DNA from: Lacihabitans sp. CS3-21
GTDB lineage: Bacteria > Bacteroidota > Bacteroidia > Cytophagales > Spirosomataceae
Reading direction: 5' to 3'
DNA: 64,000 nucleotides
Assembly (NCBI RefSeq): GCF_024343675.1
Contig: NZ_RJUD01000008.1
Span: forward strand, 96,483-160,482
The translations under genes were made by a program, and so were the position numbers. The notes beneath the pieces were generated by a model. The model searched no databases. It was not told the origin of the DNA and worked only from the letters and a program-made list of their open reading frames with translations. Shown piece after piece: positions 45,245 to 53,190 of the stretch (the first letter of the stretch is position 1; the number at the start of each line of letters is the position of its first letter).

Positions 45245-46042
45245 ATGAAAGATTTAAAGGATAAAGTAATTTGGATTACTGGTGCTTCTTCGGGTATTGG
45301 AGAGGCCACGGCTTACAAAATGGCCAAAGAAGGTGCTAAGTTGGTACTATCTGCAAGAAGAAAAGAGGAACTGGAACGTGTAAAGAACGCTTGCGGACTG
45401 CTTGAAAATGACATTCTAGTTTTGCCATTGGATGTAGAAAATTTCGAGTCATTTGAATCGCTTAAGGATACAGTTGTTGCAAAGTTTGGCAGAATAGATA
45501 TACTTTTTAACAACGCCGGTATTTCTCAAAGAGGAGGCGTTTTAGAGAGCGACCTCAGCGTTTTTCAAAAAATAATTAACATCAACCTCATGGGTGTAGT
45601 GGCTTTAACCAAAGCTGTTTTGCCACAAATGATCAAACAAAACGCTGGACACATCGTGGTTACGAGTAGTTTATCAGGAAAACTGGGTTCTCCGATGCGG
45701 TCAGGTTATTGTGCCTCTAAGCACGCTTTACATGGTTTTTTTGATGCTTTAAGAGCCGAAGTTTATGAAAACAATGTTAAAGTTACGATGATATGCCCTG
45801 GTTACATTCAGACAGACATTTCGGTTAATGCGATTGGTGCTGATGGAAATAAACATGGAAAAATGGACAATAACCAAGAGAACGGCGTTCCAGTGGATGT
45901 TTGTGCAACCAAAATTGTGAAGGCTATCAAAGCTGACAAAAGCGAGATTTATATTGGCGGGAAAGAAGTTTTAGGCGTATATTTGAAGCGATTTTTCCCT
46001 AAGATTCTGGAGAAAATTGTGATAAAACAAGCACCAAAATAA
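45245..46042 (+). CDS. SDR family oxidoreductase
   Basis: A 265-residue classical short-chain dehydrogenase/reductase. The cofactor turn is TGASSGIGEATAYKM, the NNAG motif is LFNNAGISQRGG, and the catalytic Ser-Tyr-Lys is TSSLSGKLGSPMRSGYCASKHAL (Y-C-A-S-K). The substrate is unknown; it resembles YqjQ/DHRS7-type reductases, ending ICPGYIQTDIS. First of a three-gene operon with the SixA-like and small-TM genes (29-base gap). Confidence 0.93.
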   Translation: MKDLKDKVIWITGASSGIGEATAYKMAKEGAKLVLSARRKEELERVKNACGLLENDILVLPLDVENFESFESLKDTVVAKFGRIDILFNNAGISQRGGVLESDLSVFQKIININLMGVVALTKAVLPQMIKQNAGHIVVTSSLSGKLGSPMRSGYCASKHALHGFFDALRAEVYENNVKVTMICPGYIQTDISVNAIGADGNKHGKMDNNQENGVPVDVCATKIVKAIKADKSEIYIGGKEVLGVYLKRFFPKILEKIVIKQAPK

Positions 46043-46071
46043 TACATAAAAATCTAAACCTATAAAATCCT

Positions 46072-46578
46072 ATGGAGAAGAATTTGCTCCTTATAAGACA
46101 CTCCACAGCAGAAGATGTCACCAACTCTTCCATGGTGAGAGATATTGATAGAGAACTCACCTCTAGAGGCATAATGGAGTCTGCTCGAGTAGGAAAATAC
46201 TTGAAAGATAGCGGAATAGAGATAGATGGGATTTATTGTAGCCCTTCGATAAGAACTAAAACCACGGCCAGCCTTGTTGCAGAACAATTAAAATTTGACA
46301 CTGAAAATATAGTTTTTTCCGAAACACTTTATGGGAGCGGCCCTAGAGGATATTTGTCCTTGTTAAACGGCTTGGAGAATCATTTGAACACCGTTATTAT
46401 AGTCGGTCATAATCCTGACATTAGTTTTTTTGCAGACTACCTCAGCAGCCAAGATTGTGGCGGAAGTATGGAAAAAGCCACCACCATTCATTTGAAGTTT
46501 GGAGATTTAGAATGGGCTGAAATTTCTCAAAAATCCGGAAAATTAGTAAAAAGAACGGATGTAATACAATTGAATTGA
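46072..46578 (+). CDS. SixA-like histidine phosphatase
   Basis: A 168-residue histidine-acid-phosphatase/PGM-superfamily protein. The catalytic motif is LLIRHSTAED, an RHS variant of the usual RHG, with the second conserved Arg in IYCSPSIRTKTTA and His in VIIVGHNPDISFFADYLS. SixA dephosphorylates phosphohistidine on HPt domains in signalling. Here the substrate is unknown. Second gene of the operon. Confidence 0.88.
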   Translation: MEKNLLLIRHSTAEDVTNSSMVRDIDRELTSRGIMESARVGKYLKDSGIEIDGIYCSPSIRTKTTASLVAEQLKFDTENIVFSETLYGSGPRGYLSLLNGLENHLNTVIIVGHNPDISFFADYLSSQDCGGSMEKATTIHLKFGDLEWAEISQKSGKLVKRTDVIQLN

Positions 46579-46579
46579 C

Positions 46580-46717
46580 ATGAAAAACAACAAAATTTTT
46601 AAGATTGTCTTCTTCCTTTTTGTGTTGGCTGTTATAATTGTACTTATCGACATGGCCAGACAAACTACGGCACCTTGGAATAAAAAGAAGCAGCTCGAAA
46701 GAGCAATTCCGAAATAA
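46580..46717 (+). CDS. Small single-TM protein
   Basis: A 45-residue protein, starting one base after the SixA-like stop. It has a basic N-terminus (MKNNKIFK), one TM segment (about residues 8-25, IVFFLFVLAVIIVLID) and a polar tail with TAPWNKKKQLERAIPK. Its position immediately behind the SixA-like gene suggests translational coupling. The function is unknown. Confidence 0.6.
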   Translation: MKNNKIFKIVFFLFVLAVIIVLIDMARQTTAPWNKKKQLERAIPK

Positions 46718-46723
46718 CAGGAA

Positions 46724-47227
46724 TTATTTAAACAGCTTCACGAAAGTAGAAGTCAACCATGACTCCTCAGATTTGGTAACTAAGTCAAGTGTATTGTCGG
46801 CAAATCCTGCCACTGCATAAATGTCGTTCACGACTTTTAGAAACTCAGCACTTTCTGGCGAATTATCGCTCACCCCTTTTTTAATATCCTCCATGGTTTC
46901 TAATATAGGCGAAAGCTCTCTCCTCCTTCTTTCTCTACCTATTTGTCTAGCGGCCTTCCATATATCTTTTTCGGCTTGAAAATACTCTTTACGTTCACCA
47001 GGCAGTAACTGCTTGTATATCAAACCCCAGCTCATAAGATCACGTAGGTTCATGTTTACGTTACCTCTTGAAATCTGGAGTTCTTCCATTATTTCATCGG
47101 CATTAAGAGATTTTGGGGAAAGCAATAACAATGCGTGAATTTGCGACATAGTTCTGTTTATCCCCCATTGTGTGGCAAGGGTACCCCAGGTATGGATAAA
47201 CCGATCTTTCGCTTCTTGTAATTCCAT
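46724..47227 (-). CDS. GbsR/MarR-family transcriptional regulator
   Basis: A 167-residue winged-helix regulator. WGINRTMSQIHALLLLSPKSLNADEIMEELQISRGNVNMNLRDLMSWGLI in order is the GbsR-type HTH, in which the recognition helix contains RGNVNMNLRDL. YKQLLPGERKEYFQAEKDIW forms the wing. Relatives repress or activate osmolyte and transport genes. It is convergent with the small TM gene; no target is adjacent. Confidence 0.85.
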   Translation of the reverse strand: MELQEAKDRFIHTWGTLATQWGINRTMSQIHALLLLSPKSLNADEIMEELQISRGNVNMNLRDLMSWGLIYKQLLPGERKEYFQAEKDIWKAARQIGRERRRRELSPILETMEDIKKGVSDNSPESAEFLKVVNDIYAVAGFADNTLDLVTKSEESWLTSTFVKLFK

Positions 47228-47562
47228 AAAATAGGTCTGTTATATAAAATAGCACGTACAATAAGTTCCAAATTAAAATAGTTATTTTGAATTTTCAAAA
47301 TATTCTGAAAGTTTTCTTTCTAAAAAAAAGACATTTGGAGTCTTTCAGGTACGTTTCTAATACAAAAAAAAGCAATATCAAAAATTTACATTCTAAAAAC
47401 GTGCCAAAATAAATTTTTATAATTGAAAATTTGGCTAGGAATACTTAGAGAAAATATCAATTTCTTAGATTTAATAAGATAATTTAACGTATAATAAATA
47501 AGGTGACAGATTTTGCGAGAATGGATTAAAGCAGAAAAACAATTACAATAATTTATTAAATA
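47228..47562. other. Intergenic region upstream of the GbsR-type gene
   Basis: About 335 bases. It contains a small hairpin, AAAGAC-N7-GTCTTT at about 47328-47346, and otherwise AT-rich sequence. No supported gene or RNA is seen. Confidence 0.4.
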
Positions 47563-48222
47563 TCAAACATTTAATTTGACCAATATCTTGGTAGCTCCCA
47601 GCTGGCTAAGGGTTTGTTCAGAATTATTATTTACCAACACTCGCATCGTTTTATCAAAATCCTGAATTTCCAAAACTTTAATTTTATCACCCAATTTAAG
47701 ATTGAGCTTGTCGATGAGCTTCAAAAAGCTATCCTGAGAAGAACCCACAGACATAAATGTGGCTTGTTGGCCCTCATGACATTCTTCCAATTTCTTATAG
47801 TTTTGAATGGCCACTTCCCCATTAATATCGGGAATGGGTGAGCCATGAGGATCAACCTTGGGAAAATCCAACAGTTGATCTATCCTATCAAAAAACCTTT
47901 GAGATTTTATATGTTCTATTTGCTCAGCAATCTCATGCACTTCATCCCACCCAAATCCAAGATGCTCTACCAAAAACATTTCAACCAATCTGTGCTTTCT
48001 GATAATTAAGCCTGCCGCCCTTTTTCCACCCTGAGTGAGTGTTAAAGGCTTATATTTTTCGTACGAAATCAATTCCTTGGAAGAAAGCTTCTTTACCATA
48101 CTATTTACAGTTGGCATCTTAATATTCAAGCTTTTACTTAAATCCAACACCGAAACCTCCTCGTTTTCGAGGCTTAAATGAAACAAAGCCTTTAAATAAT
48201 TTTCCTCTGTCAAAGTCATCAT
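47563..48222 (-). CDS. mntR: DtxR/MntR-family metal-dependent regulator
   Basis: A 219-residue iron- or manganese-responsive repressor. The winged-helix domain (MTLTEENYLKALFHL to about 60, with VLDLSKSLNIKMPTVNSMVKKLSSKELI as HTH) is followed by the DtxR metal-binding/dimerisation domain (LVEMFLVEHLGFGWDEVHEIAEQIEHI, with His/Glu ligands, and PHGSPIPD) and an SH3/FeoA-like C-terminal domain (about 140-215). Whether it senses Mn or Fe is not visible. It is divergent from a TonB receptor whose promoter region contains a DtxR-like dyad. The ATG at 48222 or the next ATG at 48219 is the probable start. Confidence 0.88.
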   Translation of the reverse strand: MMTLTEENYLKALFHLSLENEEVSVLDLSKSLNIKMPTVNSMVKKLSSKELISYEKYKPLTLTQGGKRAAGLIIRKHRLVEMFLVEHLGFGWDEVHEIAEQIEHIKSQRFFDRIDQLLDFPKVDPHGSPIPDINGEVAIQNYKKLEECHEGQQATFMSVGSSQDSFLKLIDKLNLKLGDKIKVLEIQDFDKTMRVLVNNNSEQTLSQLGATKILVKLNV

Positions 48223-48225
48223 GCA

Positions 48226-48233
48226 CAAATTTA
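48226..48233 (-). promoter_or_regulatory. -7-like element of mntR
   Basis: Minus strand TAAATTTG ends four bases before the ATG at 48222, so the mntR transcript could be leaderless or nearly so. Confidence 0.35.
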
Positions 48234-48276
48234 TCCCATTTTATTTTCTGAAGTAAATATTTAATCTAAAATTTTT

Positions 48277-48292
48277 GTTAGACTATTCTAAC
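48277..48292. promoter_or_regulatory. DtxR/MntR-like operator
   Basis: GTTAGA-CTAT-TCTAAC is a perfect 6+6 dyad similar to DtxR-type sites (TTAGG-type). It sits between the regulator and the TonB receptor, about 20 bases before the receptor's -7 element, overlapping its expected -33 region. Confidence 0.6.
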
Positions 48293-48310
48293 ATTATAGT
48301 TTTATTCTAC

Positions 48311-48318
48311 TACCTTTG
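48311..48318 (+). promoter_or_regulatory. Predicted -7 element of the TonB receptor
   Basis: TACCTTTG at 48311-48318; the ATG is at 48340. The upstream dyad occupies the expected -33 position. Confidence 0.55.
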
Positions 48319-48339
48319 TGTGTTGATTAGAATCGTTTT

Positions 48340-50583
48340 ATGAAAAAATATATATTTATAGTACTCACTTTCATAGCCATGACACAGCCAACCATGGGTC
48401 AATTCGAACTAAAAGGCCAAGTATTGGCCAGAAGTAATGGCGAAAAACTACCATTTGCATCTGTAAAAATAAAAGGCACCACCACCGGAACGACCACCAA
48501 CGAAGACGGTGAGTTTATCTTCAAAGATTTAAAAAAAGGCAACCATATTTTTGTTTTTAGCTATGTAGGCAAACTCCAAAAGCTCTACGAAATAAAAATC
48601 GAAAATAATACCTCAATTAAAATAGAGTTGAATGATGACCCTAGCCAATTAAATGAAGTAGTAGTGACAGGCAACCTGAAAGAAATGAGCAAATCGGAGA
48701 GTGCCATTCCGATTGATGTTATTACCCCATCTTTTTTTGCAAAAAATCCTACGCCAAACATTTTTGAGGCCATGCAAAGTGTAAACGGCGTGCGACCACA
48801 AATCAATTGCAATGTCTGCAATACAGGCGATATACATATCAACGGCTTAGAAGGACCTTACACCATGATTCTGATAGACGGCATGCCTATTGTTTCGTCG
48901 CTTGGGTCTGTCTACGGTTTGTTTGGCATACCCAACGGACTGATAGAGAGAATAGAAGTGGTAAAAGGACCTGCCTCCACGCTGTATGGATCAGAAGCAG
49001 TCGGTGGCCTGATAAATATCATTACCAAGGTTCCATTAAAAAGTCCAAAATTTAGTTTTGAAACTAATAGCACAAGTTGGGGAGAATGGAATACCGACCT
49101 AGGAGTAAAATATAAATTAAGTAAAATCAGTGCACTTTTGGGTATCAATTATTTTGATTATAACCAAAAAATAGACAAAAACGCTGATGGGTTCACTGAC
49201 TTGAGCTTGCAAAGGAGGATTTCGATTTTCAATAAGTTTCAAACCAAAAATAGCTCTTTGGCTTTGAGGTATTTTCATGAAAATCGGTGGGGAGGAGAAA
49301 CAAATTGGACAGTAAAATATCGAGGAACAAACCAAATTTATGGCGAAAGTATATATACAAGGCGATTTGAGATGATTGGAGCAACAAATTTCTCCAACAA
49401 TTTGTCGGTCAACTACTCTTACAACAGTCATAAACAGGATTCTTACTACGGCACTGTGCCATTATTGGGTACACAGCACATTGGGTTTTTATTGAGTAAA
49501 TACCAAAAGACCATTGGTCAAAACGATTTGTTGGTAGGCCTTCCATTAAAATACAATTTTTACGATGACAACACGGTGGTCACGCAGTCGGAAAACCTAA
49601 ATAAACCCCAAAAACTGTGGATTCCAGGAATTTTTGCTCAACACGAAAGAAAAATAGGAGAAAACATAAAAACCATGGAAGGTTTAAGATTGGATTATAA
49701 CCAAACCCATGGATGGATATTTACGCCAAGAATCGCTCTGAAATGGAACAATAAACTCAATATAGTAAGGCTTAACATTGGCAAAGGATACAGAATTGTA
49801 AACGTTTTTGCAGAAGAACATGCAGCGATGACGGGTGCAAGAGAAGTGCAAATAACTGAAAACCTAAAACCCGAACAAAGCTGGAATATAAACCTAAACT
49901 ACAACAAAAAGACCATCATCAATGAGGGTTTTATAGGCATAGACGCTTCTGTTTTTTATACCTACTTCTCCAATAAAATCATCCCAGATTATGACACGCC
50001 TGACAAAATAATTTATAAAAACTTAAGTGGCTATTTGGTATCGAAAGGAGCAAACATAAATTTGGATTTCACTTTTAATAATGGTTTGAAAATATTGGGT
50101 GGTGTAACGTTTTTAGATGTAAAGAAAACCGAAAATGGTACTAAATCAGTCCCTTATTTTACTGAAAGACTATCTGCCAACTATGTGGTTTCCTATGAAA
50201 TCATCAAACCAAAGATACTGATTGATTATTCGGCCAACTTGGTGGGGCCTATGCGTCTGCCGCTACAAAACGAATATGATCCTCGCCCTTCGAAATCACC
50301 AATTAGCAATATTCAAAACCTACAGGTGACCAAAGAATTTAATGCGAATTTTAAAATTTATGGGGGAATAAAAAACATTTTCAACTTTGTGCCTTACAAA
50401 AACCTGCCCTTTATTATTTCCCGATCACAAGACCCTTTTGATAAAAAAGTGATTTTTGAAGAATCCGGAGCGGTCCAGCGAAATGCAGAAAACCCTTATG
50501 GCCTAACATTTGACCCAACTTATGTGTATGCTTCGTTGCAAAGTCGGAGAATGTTTTTGGGCATTAAATACAATATTCAGTAA
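48340..50583 (+). CDS. TonB-dependent receptor, MntR-linked
   Basis: A 747-residue outer-membrane receptor. Signal peptide (MKKYIFIVLTFIAMTQPTMG), carboxypeptidase-like domain (about residues 25-100), plug (about 110-235) and barrel. The plug contains an unusual NCNVC pair in GVRPQINCNVCNTGDIHINGLEGPYTMILIDGMPIVSSLGSVYG in order, then VVKGPASTLYGSEAVGGLINIITK. The divergent DtxR-type regulator and a DtxR-like operator between them indicate metal- (Fe/Mn-) controlled uptake, probably of a metal chelate. The substrate is not identified. Confidence 0.9.
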   Translation: MKKYIFIVLTFIAMTQPTMGQFELKGQVLARSNGEKLPFASVKIKGTTTGTTTNEDGEFIFKDLKKGNHIFVFSYVGKLQKLYEIKIENNTSIKIELNDDPSQLNEVVVTGNLKEMSKSESAIPIDVITPSFFAKNPTPNIFEAMQSVNGVRPQINCNVCNTGDIHINGLEGPYTMILIDGMPIVSSLGSVYGLFGIPNGLIERIEVVKGPASTLYGSEAVGGLINIITKVPLKSPKFSFETNSTSWGEWNTDLGVKYKLSKISALLGINYFDYNQKIDKNADGFTDLSLQRRISIFNKFQTKNSSLALRYFHENRWGGETNWTVKYRGTNQIYGESIYTRRFEMIGATNFSNNLSVNYSYNSHKQDSYYGTVPLLGTQHIGFLLSKYQKTIGQNDLLVGLPLKYNFYDDNTVVTQSENLNKPQKLWIPGIFAQHERKIGENIKTMEGLRLDYNQTHGWIFTPRIALKWNNKLNIVRLNIGKGYRIVNVFAEEHAAMTGAREVQITENLKPEQSWNINLNYNKKTIINEGFIGIDASVFYTYFSNKIIPDYDTPDKIIYKNLSGYLVSKGANINLDFTFNNGLKILGGVTFLDVKKTENGTKSVPYFTERLSANYVVSYEIIKPKILIDYSANLVGPMRLPLQNEYDPRPSKSPISNIQNLQVTKEFNANFKIYGGIKNIFNFVPYKNLPFIISRSQDPFDKKVIFEESGAVQRNAENPYGLTFDPTYVYASLQSRRMFLGIKYNIQ

Positions 50584-50664
50584 AACCATAAAGGCAGAAT
50601 TCAACCATTTTAGAAAACAACTTCCGTTTCCTTGATAAAAGTGAACCTAAATTTAGCATAAAAA

Positions 50665-50689
50665 ACTCCCTAGATCTTGTCTAGGGAGT
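50665..50689 (-). terminator. Terminator of the M56/BlaR-like gene
   Basis: ACTCCCTAGA (50665-50674) pairs with TCTAGGGAGT (50680-50689); on the minus strand it is followed by TTTTTA. Confidence 0.75.
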
Positions 50690-50735
50690 GAATTTCAGCT
50701 TCGCCCAATGACCAGCACTTAGTGATCGAATCTTA

Positions 50736-52532
50736 TCAATCCTTTTTTGGTGGTGTTGGCGGTGACGGTGGTGACGGTGGTGACGGCACGCTTTTGGGTG
50801 ATATTATACTTTTTGGTGCTTTCGGTGCTTTTGGAGAAATTACACTTTTTGGAGCTTTTGGGGCTTTAGGTGGAGATGGTGGTTTAGGTCTGTCTTTCAA
50901 TATACTCAACCTGATTTCAGCTGGCATCAGCTCAATAATTTCATCAACATTTCTTTCTAATTCCACCGAAATGGACTCCATCGGTGCTGATATTTCGTCC
51001 ATTTTAGCAGATATAGCATCCATTGGTGCTGATACCTTATCCATTTGCGACGATAACTCGTCCATTTGTTTGCTATACTGATCCATTTCTTTGTCGTACT
51101 CAGCCATTTCTGCATCAAATTTCTTCGAAAAAGCATCCAAATCTTTGTCACCGAATTTTTTGTTGTTCAACTCGCTGGTGTATTTTTTTGCTGCCAATTC
51201 CATCTTTTTCCCAATAACCTCCATTTTCTTACCTATTTCCTCCATAGGTTTAGAATTGACTTCCATTTGGGAGCTAAACTTTTCCATTTCTTGGCTTTGC
51301 TCTTCCATAAGTTTGCTTTGGGCTTCCATTTGCTGCTGATTGACCTCCAGAGCCTTCAGTCTGACATTTACTTTTTCTTGCACTTCGGGGCTCAGTTGCA
51401 CCTCTTTGCCATTGTAAAAAATCTTGTTGTCTTTGATTCTAAAATCATTTTTATTGTTTTGAATCACAATGGAAGCCTCATTTCTCTTCGGCGAGATGAG
51501 CGTATCAGCGGTGGAAGAACTGCTGTAGATCGTCTTAGAAACCGTCGTTTTTTCTTCATTTTTTTGAGCAAAAGCAAAAAACGTTACAAACAAACCCACC
51601 ACTATCCAGATGCTCTCTTTGTTGAAATTTCTTGGTGAACTGATGCCCACAATGCGTTGAACACGCTCCAATAAAGAGTAACTTTTTTTACCAAAAGCCA
51701 TAGCCAATTTGGGTGTGTATGTGGATTCTTGCAATTGCACCAAAGTCTTAGCCAACAATAATTTGCTACCCGAAACTTCAAGAGCCATGTCATCGCAACA
51801 ATTTTCTCTTTCTTTTCTGATTTGGGCAGAAAGCAACCACATGGCTGGATGGAAAAAATAAATTACATCTAACACTGACTGTAAGCCATTTAACAGAAAA
51901 TCTTGGCGTTTAAGGTGAGCCAATTCATGAGCCAAAATGGTCTCCAATTGTTCCTGACTAAACCCAGAAACCAGACTGGCCGGAATCAGAATTACGGGCT
52001 TCAGAACCCCCATAATCATAGGCAACGAAACCATCCTTGAAACCTTCACATGAACGATTTTCGTGATATTCATCTTCTGTTTAATGTCAGACAAAATCTG
52101 GGTTAATTTCTCATCAAATTGATTTTTTGGGCTATTTTTAAGCTGATTCACCCACAAATATCCCAGAATTAACCTAGAAAAAAGTATGGCACATCCCAAC
52201 ACCCAAATGCCCACCACAAGCGGAAGATTGGTTTGGAGAAAACTTAACATAACTTGCACACTGCTAAGCATTTTTGGAGCCAGAGCCACACCGCCAAAGT
52301 TTTTTTCTGAGGAAGAATACTCCCTGATAACAAAGAAAGTAATACCGCTAGCCACAAATTGCAGCAACAACAAAGTCATACCTGACCAATATCGGGTATT
52401 CGCTTTTTTGGTAAAGATTACTACCAAAAAATAAACCAAAGTGACAGCCAAAATCTGCCATAAAGCGTGAACGAGCGTCCAGCCAAGTGTCTTGGCCAAA
52501 GGATTTGAAAAGAATTCTGTGATGTTTTCCAT
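50736..52532 (-). CDS. M56 family (BlaR1-like) membrane metallopeptidase with Met-heptad and Pro-rich tail
   Basis: A 598-residue sensor-type peptidase. Four TM segments (about 15-40, 50-70, 95-125 and 308-325) enclose a cytoplasmic/periplasmic M56 domain. The zinc motif HELAH is at 202-206 in ILAHELAHLKRQDFL, with the third ligand Glu in IRKERENCCDDMA. The C-terminal 270 residues are novel: Met recurs exactly every seven residues in two runs of seven (402-444 and 476-518), predicting a long coiled coil, then a Pro/Lys tail (549-596) with KAPKAPKS repeats. The gene follows a BlaI-type repressor, so it is probably its partner. Substrate or inducer is unknown. Confidence 0.88.
   Translation of the reverse strand: MENITEFFSNPLAKTLGWTLVHALWQILAVTLVYFLVVIFTKKANTRYWSGMTLLLLQFVASGITFFVIREYSSSEKNFGGVALAPKMLSSVQVMLSFLQTNLPLVVGIWVLGCAILFSRLILGYLWVNQLKNSPKNQFDEKLTQILSDIKQKMNITKIVHVKVSRMVSLPMIMGVLKPVILIPASLVSGFSQEQLETILAHELAHLKRQDFLLNGLQSVLDVIYFFHPAMWLLSAQIRKERENCCDDMALEVSGSKLLLAKTLVQLQESTYTPKLAMAFGKKSYSLLERVQRIVGISSPRNFNKESIWIVVGLFVTFFAFAQKNEEKTTVSKTIYSSSSTADTLISPKRNEASIVIQNNKNDFRIKDNKIFYNGKEVQLSPEVQEKVNVRLKALEVNQQQMEAQSKLMEEQSQEMEKFSSQMEVNSKPMEEIGKKMEVIGKKMELAAKKYTSELNNKKFGDKDLDAFSKKFDAEMAEYDKEMDQYSKQMDELSSQMDKVSAPMDAISAKMDEISAPMESISVELERNVDEIIELMPAEIRLSILKDRPKPPSPPKAPKAPKSVISPKAPKAPKSIISPKSVPSPPSPPSPPTPPKKD
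50745..50888 (-). repeat. Coding repeat: Pro/Lys/Ala tail of the M56 protein
   Basis: Encodes residues 549-596, including two near-identical KAPKAPKS(V/I)ISP units and PPSPPSPPTPP. At the DNA level it is GGT/GGA-rich on the plus strand and could be unstable. Confidence 0.8.
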
Positions 52533-52548
52533 AAGATTTTTTGAATTT

Positions 52549-52584
52549 CACTCGGTGACTGAGCGGAGTCGAAGCCACCGAGTG
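52549..52584. repeat. REP-like palindromic element between blaI-type and M56 genes
   Basis: CACTCGGTG (52549-52557) and CACCGAGTG (52576-52584) enclose ACTGAGCGGAGTCGAAGC. It is GC-rich and unlike its surroundings, and resembles short palindromic repeats dispersed in Bacteroidota genomes. It lies in the 90-base gap upstream of the M56 gene, within the operon. Confidence 0.65.
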
Positions 52585-52622
52585 GATTGTTTAATTTTTT
52601 AAAATAGCTTTTTCATAAATTG

Positions 52623-53003
52623 TTATTTGTCTTGTTCGAGTTGTTGGATGAGTTTTTTGAGTTCTGAAAGTTCTTCTTCCGAGGCGTGATGATTGCCCAG
52701 AGCCTGCATCACCAAGCTCATGGCATTTCCTTGGAAGGTGGAATCTATGAAACGATTCAATAGCGATTTTTGGGTGTCTTCCTCCCCTATTTTTGCTTCA
52801 AAAATATGTTGTTTCCCCTCTGCGTTTTTCGACACAAGGCCTTTCTCAAACATGATCTGCATGATTTTCAAAGTGGTCGTGTAGCCCGTTTCCTTGGTTT
52901 TGTTGATTTCCTCATTTACTTGTTTTACCGTGGCACGGCCCATTTGCCACAATACTTTGAGTACTTCAAGCTCCGACTCTGTTGGTTTTTGGAAAGTTTC
53001 CAT
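52623..53003 (-). CDS. BlaI/MecI/CopY-family transcriptional repressor
   Basis: A 126-residue penicillinase-repressor-type winged helix. The N-terminus METFQKPTESELEVLKVLWQMGRATVKQVNEEINKTKETGYTTTLKIMQIMFEKGLV in order is the HTH/wing, with TTTLKIMQIM as recognition helix. The C-terminal part (about 85-126) is a helical dimerisation domain. It is followed by an M56 peptidase, the expected BlaI-BlaR1 pairing. Three TACGAA-N4-TTCGTA dyads lie just upstream, indicating autoregulation. Confidence 0.92.
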   Translation of the reverse strand: METFQKPTESELEVLKVLWQMGRATVKQVNEEINKTKETGYTTTLKIMQIMFEKGLVSKNAEGKQHIFEAKIGEEDTQKSLLNRFIDSTFQGNAMSLVMQALGNHHASEEELSELKKLIQQLEQDK

Positions 53004-53008
53004 CTATC

Positions 53009-53024
53009 TACGAATTGATTCGTA
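53009..53024. promoter_or_regulatory. BlaI-type operator 1
   Basis: TACGAATTGATTCGTA, a TACGAA-N4-TTCGTA dyad six bases upstream of the blaI-type start and abutting the -7 box; the predicted transcription start lies within it. Confidence 0.75.
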
Positions 53025-53056
53025 CAAATGTAATACGAAAAGATTCGTACTTCCAA
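53025..53056 (-). promoter_or_regulatory. Promoter of the BlaI-M56 operon
   Basis: Minus strand TACATTTG (53025-53032) and TTG (53054-53056), spacer 21. The promoter is threaded through the operators: op1 abuts the -7, op2 covers the spacer, and op3 lies upstream of the -33. Confidence 0.6.
53034..53049. promoter_or_regulatory. BlaI-type operator 2
   Basis: TACGAAAAGATTCGTA, the same dyad between -33 and -7. Confidence 0.75.
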
Positions 53057-53064
53057 ATTTTTTC

Positions 53065-53080
53065 TACGAAATTTTTCGTA
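53065..53080. promoter_or_regulatory. BlaI-type operator 3
   Basis: TACGAAATTTTTCGTA, the same dyad, upstream of the -33. Centre-to-centre distances to operators 1-2-3 are 25 and 31 bases. Confidence 0.75.
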
Positions 53081-53104
53081 GGTATTCGTTTCTTTACAAC
53101 AAAG

Positions 53105-53179
53105 GAATTGCACAAAGCACACAATGCTAGACGTTTATCACATTCTTTGTGAAACTCTGAAATCAACTCTGTGCAATTC
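53105..53179. repeat. Inverted repeat downstream of the LytTR gene
   Basis: GAATTGCACA (53105-53114) and TGTGCAATTC (53170-53179) enclose CACAAAG/CTTTGTG and CTCTG-type motifs. It resembles the larger 53890-54014 element and lies just past the LytTR stop. Confidence 0.6.
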
Positions 53180-53190
53180 GTGGTAAAAAA

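Noticed and set aside
51066..51638. Open frame opposite the M56 gene
   Set aside because: Antisense to a well-supported gene, Phe/Leu-rich shadow of the Met-heptad coding region.
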